This document shows positions 29,319 through 36,507 of a stretch of 36,507 nt of DNA, one piece after another. The position numbers were made by a program, and so were the translations under genes. Every line of letters begins with the position of its first letter. Within the stretch, counting starts at the first letter, position 1. The notes beneath the pieces are model-generated. The model was not told the DNA's origin and did not search any database. It saw only the letters and a list, made by a program, of their open reading frames with translations. The stretch is from Penium margaritaceum. Its lineage: Eukaryota; Streptophyta; Zygnematophyceae; Desmidiales; Peniaceae. Where the stretch lies: contig SZWC01001164.1 of NCBI GenBank assembly GCA_023375785.1, positions 196,440 to 232,946 on the forward strand, read 5' to 3'.

Positions 29319-29695
29319 AAGGTCCCTGAGTCCGTCATTGAGTGACTTGTGTGAAGTTGTGTCGTGTGTGGTCGGATTTGAAAAGCACCAGCGAGTACTT
29401 GAGGGGCTTCGAGGATCGATGGTACAGATGTAAGATATATCTTTATAAATTGAGATATGCCTCGATATGTCGAGAAGTCGATGGAAAGGTCATGAAACTT
29501 CTATCAATGATTCTCGAAAGTGGTCGGAGTTGTCAGAAAGTGCAATAAGGTTCGCCGGAGGGCGAGGGCAGTTCGCTTAATTGCCCTTGGTTGTCAAAGT
29601 GAAAATCGAGGTCTCGACGCATAGTGGGCTATTTGTGTAATGACAAAGATACCCATTTTGAAGTTTAGGGACGTGTGTATGTCTAGTTTGTAACA
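29319..29695 (-). repeat. LTR of minus-strand gypsy copy G2 (interrupted by P1)
   Basis: On the minus strand it starts TGTTACAAACTAGACATACACACG directly after a PPT and aligns for over 100 bp with the G1 LTR start at 10606-10739. At its left it runs into the P1 target duplication, so P1 seems to have inserted inside this LTR. Confidence 0.7.
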
Positions 29696-29711
29696 CTCTC
29701 CACCCTCCCCC
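29696..29711 (-). other. Polypurine tract of gypsy G2
   Basis: Minus strand TAAAGGGGGGAGGG, starting in the stop codon of the chromodomain frame, as in G1 (TAAAAGGGGGAAGGG). Confidence 0.85.
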
Positions 29712-30093
29712 CTTTAGCCACAATGTCCCCCCGCGAGAAGAGATGTGGCCCGGTGACGGCGGTAACATCTGTTGAAAAGGTGATCAGTGTCTAGGAGGTT
29801 TTCCTCCGAGACGCACTTGTTATGCGCAGTGTTATAACCGTGCCACTTGACAAGATATTATGTTGTTCTTACACTTCATTGATGGTCGAGGATGTCATCA
29901 AGGACTTACTCTGTGTCCTCGTCCAATTGTACGAGAGGAAGGGGAGGGACTTCCCTGCCGGGGAATTTCTCTCCAAGGTCTCGTAGTGCTTCAGTGCGTT
30001 GGTATCAAGCATGAGATAAGTGTGCACAATGTCGGGGAGTTTGAATCGCACAACCACAAGGCTTTGCATGCAATGGATCTCAAACGGTCCCAA
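29710..30093 (-). pseudogene. Gypsy G2 chromodomain region
   Basis: On the minus strand: GPFEIHCMQ...VRFKLPDIVHTY, then LKHYETLERNSPAGKSLP (frame 29869-30093). After a frame change, a chromodomain with YLVKWHGYNTAHNKCVSEENLLDTDHLF ends in ...GGHCG and TAA. The aromatic YLVKWHGY block is intact here, whereas G1 has lost the KW; conversely the 'W E' position reads KC here and WE in G1. Confidence 0.85.
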
Positions 30094-30640
30094 CTATCGG
30101 GTTTGAGCTTCAAACAATCGGCTCCACGGAGTTTGATGTTGGTTGAGCTCAGAAGAACTTCGTCGCCAGCGGCAAAATCAACGTTGTTGCGATGTCGGTC
30201 AGTTGCTTGATTCATCACCGCTTGCTTCTTTACAAATGTCTTCCATGTTTCATCCCAGATGGTAGAGAACTTGTGGCATTGGATGCCAACCGCGAGGACG
30301 TTTCTCCGGCTGTGTATTCCGGTGTGTGGCAAGAAGCTTTCCATATATCTCTTCAAACAAAGTTTTACGGGTTCCGACAGAGATCGCCAAATTCTATGTG
30401 ATTTTGGCGATTGAGAGTTTTGTTCCCAATCCGTCCCATGAGATTTGCATAATGTTTTGAAAATTTTGAGCGTTTGGTCGGTCCGCTCGGTTTGGCCGTC
30501 GGTTTGAGGATGGAACACCATTGAAAGCTGGAGCAGATTACGGCTAGAAGGGCTAGGCAACAGGTTTGGAACAACAGCGTTTTTGATGTAGCGTGCGGGC
30601 TTCCACACTTGTTTCTTAAGTCTGCTTCCCCCCAAGTCTG
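30094..30640 (-). pseudogene. Gypsy G2 integrase, C-terminal half
   Basis: The minus-strand frame 29991-30635 contains LSMVFHPQTDGQTERTDQTLKIFKTL, the signature 'S.ayHPqTDGQtEr.Nr.Le' with the catalytic Glu of DDE, then a degraded region, then DRHRNNVDFAAGDEVLLSSTNIKLRGADCLKLKP. The earlier integrase, RNase H and RT are missing; the element is truncated at about 30640. Confidence 0.9.
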
Positions 30641-31514
30641 CCGCTCTAGAGTCTAAGTCTAGATGCTATGGGTTTGTTACTCAGTAACGCGTGCACCAGT
30701 GTTAGCGCCAGAAAGCAACTGAAAACTGAAAGTGTCTGATTAGGAATGACAAATGAACAACAATGGGATACCCTTCCTTGTTCTAGCCCCCCCCCAGCTC
30801 TGTAGAGCTTGTTACTCAGCTAACCAGCCAAGCAGAAAATAGACCTAGACCTATTTTCTGGCAGGCAAGTTTTTCTTGGTGAACCCTGCCAAACGCCCGA
30901 CATCCCAAAACCCGGGCGTCGTCCGTTTTGCCTCAAAACTGCACCATACCATGATACTGACATTGCAAACGCAGTCGTGCAGTCAGAAACAGCTAGAAAA
31001 CGAGTAGCAAAGTGTTATGGCTGCCCGAACCCAGGCAGCGCCTGCGATGGTCCAAGATGCCAAACAGTGCCACACAACATGAAACATGCACCCTAGGCAG
31101 AGCATGACGCTGCAGACGCAACGGTATAGTCAAATCCAGCGTTGGACGCAAGGAGACAGCATGTGCGGTGGTAGTGACCGCCGGCGGCCCTACCGCCGAG
31201 GAGGCCTGTCAATGGAACTGAGCATGTTACCGGAGGAAGGAGGCCTCAGCGTACGTCGGCTCCACTGGACGATAGTCGAGCAGCGTTGAGTCTCGCCGTC
31301 AGTCATCTGCACGCTGATGTACGCAAGCCCAGACACAACAGAGCACGATGAGAGATGCGCAAAAACCAACAACTGTCGTAGCGAGTCATCAGTTTGCGCC
31401 AGAACTGCCTAGTGAATCGACTGTCTCCGTCACTCGTGATGGTTCTTGGCACGCTGTGTAGCCGCACGATGTTGTTTAAACATAGTCACGTTGTTCCGTT
31501 GTCGATAACGATGG
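30641..31514. other. Unassigned, hairpin-rich sequence left of copia P2
   Basis: No coding support. It contains a perfect 10-bp hairpin (CAGAAAATAG at 30833-30842 with CTATTTTCTG at 30851-30860), ACGCCCG...CGGGCGT near 30893-30919, and GTTACTCAGTAAC near 30675. The style resembles the copia LTRs with hairpins (M0, M2), so it may be part of another LTR, but I found no borders. Confidence 0.4.
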
Positions 31515-32155
31515 TGTTGTGATTTGTGACATTCCTGTCGACTTGTGCTTTTGCCGTGACCACTCGGCCTTGTCCATACCCGTGCAGATCCCTGATACAG
31601 ACCTCAGTGGTACCGGTGCATCTTCTGGTGGCGGACTACCAGCTTTGAGCTGACCGACGACTGTCCCTGAGCTCTGGACGCTGCCCGCGACCTCTTGTAG
31701 TTTTTCTACAGTGCATAGGAGTTTATCGGTGGACTACCCGTGGGCCCGATTTTCATGTTTTTGCATTGTGTCCACGATTTGATGCCAGATGCATACATGA
31801 TACCAGTTGTAGCATCTGGTTTGTGATATTGTATGTCTAGGTTGAGACGGCGTAGCGTGCTGACATGTTTGCGCTGAATTACGGCCAAAACAGTCGTTTT
31901 GAGCCGGTTTTTGGACAGATCTTGTGCTGCCGCGTGCGACACCAGCTGTGCGCCGCGGCAAGTACTGATGCCATGGACCTTTCATTTTTCATCTTTCTCT
32001 GCAAATGCTATTGAATCATTAGGACACTTTGCCTTGAGTCTCCTAGCCAGACCTTTGCCCTTGTGTGTACGACTTGTGACTGTCGTCAGTAACTGACGAG
32101 AAACGGACGCCTACTTAGCGACTGTGTTGCTAGGAAGCTTCCACGCATCATCTTA
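31515..32155 (+). repeat. 5' LTR of copia P2
   Basis: 641 bp, aligned with both P1 LTRs. It ends CATCTTA instead of CTTCTCA, so the terminal CA has become TA. Confidence 0.95.
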
Positions 32156-32167
32156 TGGTATCAGAGC
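32156..32167 (+). other. Primer-binding site of copia P2
   Basis: TGGTATCAGAGC, identical to that of P1. Confidence 0.95.
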
Positions 32168-33060
32168 GGTGAGACTGTTCTCACAAAGCTGTGTAGGAGA
32201 GAAGCGATAGAGCAGCAGCAGTGAGCATCACCGCTGCAGCCGATCCACTGGGACCTGCCAAGGTCAGCCCACTGCCGTCGACATCACCCACCGTCAGCAC
32301 GTGAGACTACACTGGAAGTAGCCGCAAGAAGCAGCAGGTGACAGCTCTAGCATGTAGCAACCGCAAATAGGTGCTGACATTGGTCCTAGCGGTGGCGGCA
32401 CTAGGCCGCTGCGCTAACAGGTGATGGTGGGCAGTAGTAGCAACAGCGCACGACAACAGCTGCGCTCAACACCAGAAACGTGCAGCACGAGCAGCGCAAT
32501 ATGGCTGTGTAGTGTTTGGCAGCAACAGCGGCGGGCAGCAGTAACGCGCACCAGTAGTAGCATTGAGCAGCAGTATCAGCACATATGAGTAGGAGCAGTA
32601 GTAGCGCTGCAGAGCAGCAACGCAGGAGCAACACGCTATGGGAGCAGCGCAAGCCGTAGCGCACAGCAGCAGCAGCACGCAGTTGCTGCCACAGCTGGGC
32701 ACACAGCCATGCGACTGATGTTGGAGGTGCTGATGCAACAGCAACGCACCTGAGCGGAAGCTGTTGCGTAGCTTTTGCATAGCTTTCGCGTGGCTGCTAC
32801 AGAGCACCCGCCACCGTGCAGCAAGGCAACAACCGAGAGGGTTGTCAAAAAAAAGGAGGGTTGTGCCAACATTAGCATCTTTCCTGCTGACATCATGAGA
32901 TTCGTACTGACATCAGCAATCCCTTGCAGACATCAGCTATTGCCTTAGTCAAATTTTAGTTGGAAAAGTCAGAAGTTCCCAGCGTTTCAAATCTTCAAGA
33001 AACGCTAACATCTCTGCAATCTGACCAGTTTTACATCCCAGTCCATACATAGCACTGACA
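32168..33060 (+). mobile_element. CAG-rich leader of copia P2
   Basis: Same length class and composition as the P1 leader, but the CAG/CAA runs are more broken, with TAG and CGC variants. The antisense frames at 32401-32896 are artefacts of the repeat. Confidence 0.75.
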
Positions 33061-34912
33061 TGGCTTCGACCGGTGATAAGGGAAAAAGACCATTAGATCC
33101 CTCTTCTTCCTCCTTAGGGATCATGAGCCCACTCTCGCAGGCTATTGAGGACCTGTGGAGCCATCAGGATGAGATGCGTCGTCTGCAGTAGCAACAGATT
33201 GACGCCATCTGTACGCTCATTGAGCTTCTTCGTGGTCAGTCCAGGGCCCCACGGCAGACCTCGGAGGGAGTGGTCAGTATCGCACCCTCCGCATAGCAGT
33301 CGGCACCAGAACTGGTGACGGGAGCAGGATGTGACCCAACATCTTTTGATCCTTGTGATGAGGACCCTGACATGCTAGGCATGGAGGACGACTCTCACGC
33401 GAGTGAGATTTGTGTGCTTCAGGAGTGTCTCCTCCAGCTCCAGACAAGCTCTCAGCCCCCACACACGGCTCGTTCTTCTCTCCCCGAGATTCTATCCTCG
33501 CCTAATCTCCACCCCAGTGACTTTCCTCTTCTTGGTTTCTTCCACATCCCTCGTCCTTCTAAGCCTGTGGTTGCTCTTTCTACAGAGCGGCAACCCGAGG
33601 ATTTTGCAACAGCACCCCCATGGTATGTCAACAAAGACGGTTTCAATTGCCGAGAGGTCCTTTTCCAGGTTTGGGCCACTTCAGAGGGAGTGTAGCCCTA
33701 CTACCACAGTCTGTATTAGATTACGGATCGCGCATAGGTGCCGACAGCGGCCAGGGCGATGCGCGGACTCCTTTACACCATGTCGCACGAGACTGTCGTT
33801 GACTTCCGCTCGTTCCTTGGAGAGGTCGTCACAAGCACAGGTGCTGATCCACATGGAGGCTGTGACTTGGCATTATCCTTGCTTGGTGCAAAGATTCACA
33901 CCACACGCGCCACCCACATTCGTGCTTTTCACTCCCTTTGTCGGGGACCTGCGGTGTGTGCAATCAACTTCTGGCGACGCGCCATTCGCATCTACATGTG
34001 TCTTGGGACCTTAGGAGGTACACAGTTTTGGGCACTCCACACAATCATGCTCGGAGTTTGCCCTAAGCATGCAGGCATCTTTACGAGGTATAACGACACC
34101 GTGCTTGAGCCTTTCTCCACCTCCCTATAGCTTCTTCCCTGGGCACATCAGCTTTTCTACCCGTGAGGAAGTCGTGGCTAATCAAGAGAGTCCCCTTGCT
34201 ATAGCAATCATTATGTCACCATTGACGCCCCTTCTACAGTCTACTCTTCCATCCGCTGGCACGCCCTCCTGTTCCTCTTCCATCGCGATTACCTGGACTC
34301 AGACACAGGGTGTGGCAGCAACATCACAAGGGAAGAAGGGGAGACTGAGGCGCGGTTTGGGCCAGTAGCAGCCACAGTAGTCGCAGTCATCGGGTAGTAG
34401 AAGTGGACGCTCTGCTCACTTCTACAACTGAGGAGGCGCGCATCACTTCACCGAGTGCTAGCAGCTACTCAAGTGGGCGCGGATCATTGGCGGGCTTCAG
34501 GCTGCGCATGCACTATGGTCTACGTCGAGCAGCACATCCTCTAGGTGCGCGGCGACCACGAACGCAACAATTCCCGCTTCACCACCAGGGAGCAGTGGTG
34601 ACCCGCACCAATGTGACCGCACCATTGCTGAGCTCCGTCACCTTTTGGTGCTTTGCTTTCAGGGAGGTGCGAGTGTGTTGTCGCAGCTGAGTGGTCCAGA
34701 GCTGGTTTTTTTTTTCCCATGTAGCTCTTGATGACTCGTGTGGAGGGGCATAGCTAACATGTGATGACAATGGGCCTAACATTACCAGTTGGATTCGAGA
34801 GTCTCATTTTTGTGCCGTTCGTTGTTCCTCCTTACTTGTTTCCCAATGTCCATCTGAGGCCAAGTTTTCCATTGCCCGTTGTAAAGTGACGTCCTCCAAT
34901 CGTGATCCCGAT
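33061..34912 (+). pseudogene. Copia P2 gag
   Basis: Starts MASTGDKGKRPLDPSSSS and aligns with P1 gag throughout. TAG stops at 33189, 33294, 33717, 33736, 34128 and in the region 34366-34382; P1 has CAG at the positions matching 33294, 33717 and 34128. One stop at 33693 is TGG to TAG. The zinc knuckle (34420-34458) is ruined: first Cys to Phe, second Cys to TGA; the remaining spacing matches P1's unusual CX2CX3HX4C. Confidence 0.85.
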
Positions 34913-35330
34913 GGCACTTGGATCATTCATTTTGGTGCCACTCATCACATTACCTGTCGGCGTAGTGACTTTGTTCTTGTCGGTCCAGTTGCGGCTGTTC
35001 GTTCCATCCGCACAGGCTCTGGTCAATCCTTCCCAGTCTAGGGTGTTGGGGTTGTGTGCTTCCATGGTCCGTGTGGCCCCCTATATGTTTTTGATGTGAT
35101 TTTTGTACCTGACGTTGAGCTTAGCTTGCTTTTTGTACGTGCATGCACAATGATGGGACTCTCTGTGGAGCAAACTGCAGACTCCGCGATGGTGATTGCT
35201 ATTGACACCCGTAGCATTCGTCTTTGTGCCTCTGTTGTGGATGACCTATACCGCATCTCTTGGATTTCTCCTCCTCCTTGCTCCCCCTCCCCTTGTGCTC
35301 GTGTTTTTGTCACTTATGTTCTGTCTACTA
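34913..35330 (+). pseudogene. Copia P2 protease
   Basis: WIIHFGATHHITC at the active site: Asp to His and Ser to Phe relative to 'W..DSGATHH', so inactive. The TAG after SFPV (35039-35041) is shared with P1. The FDVIFVPDVELSLLFVRA block follows and is open to 35404. Confidence 0.87.
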
Positions 35331-36275
35331 AAAACCAACGATTGCTTCATTGTCGTCTGTGTCATGTTGGCTCCATTAATGTGTTGAACCTCATTTGGAG
35401 ATAGCCCGTACTCGGTCTTAACGGCTTCCTTCGTGAAGCCGTCCAAGACCGATTGTCTCTTATGCGCTCTGGGTAACATGCATCGTTGCACTTACCTTAA
35501 CTCTCATTCTCACACACTTCGCTCTCTTGAGTTAGTCCATTCAGACATTCTCGGTCCTCACCCTGTTAAGTCTGTGTCCAATCGAGGTCAATACATCCTC
35601 ACCCTGAATGATGATTTCATCTGGATGTGGTGGGTCTATAGCTTGCGCCATAAGAGCAATTCTGCACTCTCAGATTTAGTGTGGCTAGTGATGGCTGAGC
35701 GTCACTCCCGCCACACGTGGCATACCCTCGCTTAGATCGTGGCGATGAGTTTTTTGGAAAGATGGTCAGTTTCTTTGTTGAGCACGGGGTTTTTCACCTG
35801 GTCTCTGCTCCTGCTATTCCTGAGCAGAATGGTGTCTCTGAGCGCTGGAATTGTACCATGGAGGATGCCGTTTGCACTATGCGGTCTAAGTGCGGTGTCC
35901 CGGAGTCCTTTGCCTTTGAAGGATTTTCCTACATGACTTGGGTCTGGAACCGACTCCCACATGATCCCCTTCCGGACCCTGTCACACCGTACGAGCTTTG
36001 GTTTGGCCACTGTGATGACCTGCACCTCGCTCGCGTCTTCGGGTCCTTGGCTTCTGTGTGGTACAGCAAGGATGAGCAGGGGTCCAAGGTCTCATGTGGG
36101 GTTGCTTGTGTGCCTTTGTGGGCATCTCCCCGCGGTCGAAGGCCCGGCGTTTTTGGGACCCTAATTGTCCTCGCACCGTTGAGTCACGCGCTCTTCTTTG
36201 AGTCTCTCACCTACCGTGATGTGACCTTGATCACGTCACTGTCCGTCACGCAAGTTCCCACGTGTGAGGCTTCTT
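35331..36275 (+). pseudogene. Copia P2 integrase
   Basis: LLHCRLCHVGS and LLCALGNMHRC form the pre-integrase zinc region. LELVHSDILGP, then after a frame change near 35733 LDRGDEFFGKM, and PEQNGVSERWNCTMEDAV carry the DDE positions. YMTWVWNRLPHDPLPDPVTPYELWFGH follows. The frame 35717-36277 is open to a TGA at 36275-36277 that P1 shares. Confidence 0.92.
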
Positions 36276-36280
36276 GATAA

Positions 36281-36290
36281 ATGGGGGAGT
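36281..36290 (+). other. Candidate central polypurine tract of copia P2
   Basis: ATGGGGGAGT directly after TGATAA, identical to the internal tract of P1 and to the P1 3' PPT. The 3' PPT of P2 itself is beyond the window. Confidence 0.5.
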
Positions 36291-36507
36291 CTGAGCCTAT
36301 AAGCACCTCTCCTCCGGCTGATGTGTCCATTTGAGCTCCCTCCACTTCTCGGTCTGCGGCCCTTGATGACCCAGTAATCATCGCTGTCAGCCAAAAGACC
36401 TCCCAGCATAGCCGGCTTCTATCCCTTTTCCCTCACACCCCACATGTTCCCATGATCATGTACTTGTGTCCGCCAATACTATTGGCTTTGTACGTGGTCC
36501 TACCTCA
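36291..36507 (+). pseudogene. Copia P2 linker before RT (cut by window)
   Basis: Aligns with the Pro/Ser-rich linker of P1 (APSTS...ALDDPVII) with a TAG at the position of P1's CGA (36330-36335). RT would follow outside the window. Confidence 0.75.

Larger units (their letters stand above)
31515..36507 (+). mobile_element. copia P2 (5' part; continues past the window)
   Basis: Second member of the P family: LTR, PBS, CAG-rich leader, gag, protease, integrase and the start of the linker before RT, co-linear with P1 to the window end. It is flanked on the left by GATGG (31510-31514), a possible target duplication whose partner is outside. It has many TAG stops at sites where P1 keeps CAG. Confidence 0.92.

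Overview
The window looks like nuclear DNA of a plant-lineage (streptophyte) eukaryote with a repeat-rich genome. Evidence: Ty1/copia elements with the primer-binding site TGGTATCAGAGC (the plant initiator-tRNA-Met type), a Ty3/gypsy chromovirus family with a C-terminal chromodomain, hAT transposase relics, and point-mutation decay that looks like CHG-methylation damage. A charophyte alga or bryophyte would fit, but no sequence here fixes the species. There is no operon, no rRNA or tRNA that I can recognise, and at most one candidate host gene. Nearly everything is dead transposable element.

Layout. 1-1023: start of a minus-strand copia element (leader, PBS, 5' LTR), cut by the window edge. 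1024-1700: unassigned. About 1960-3525 and 10170-10739: two halves of one plus-strand gypsy chromovirus (RT, RNase H and start of integrase; then chromodomain, PPT and start of 3' LTR). It is interrupted by minus-strand copia M1 (about 3525-10169). Its LTR is interrupted again by minus-strand copia M2 (10740 to about 12040). About 12950-14670: minus-strand hAT transposase relic. 15331-16536: low-complexity DNA with an assembly duplication, a 96-bp tandem repeat and a plus-strand hAT C-terminal fragment. 17628-19509: GC-rich region with a minus-strand Ser/Ala-rich open frame broken by a 449-base gap. 19510-21525: unassigned, with one strong hairpin. 21526-29313: copia P1, a full-length plus-strand element with two 644-bp LTRs and a near-perfect target duplication, apparently inserted in the LTR of a minus-strand gypsy copy (29319 to about 30640). 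30640-31514: unassigned. 31515 to the window end: copia P2, a second copy of the P1 family, truncated by the window in the region between integrase and RT.

The most interesting signals are these. (1) The 3' polypurine tract ATGGGGGAGT of the P family is repeated exactly in the middle of the element in both copies, next to a conserved stop, and is a candidate central polypurine tract. (2) In-frame stops in P1 and P2 are mostly TAG where the sister copy has CAG, a CHG C-to-T signature. (3) GC-rich hairpins are clustered in one copia LTR. (4) Two assembly gaps are each flanked by exact 179-bp duplications, and one of them splits the only plausible host reading frame.
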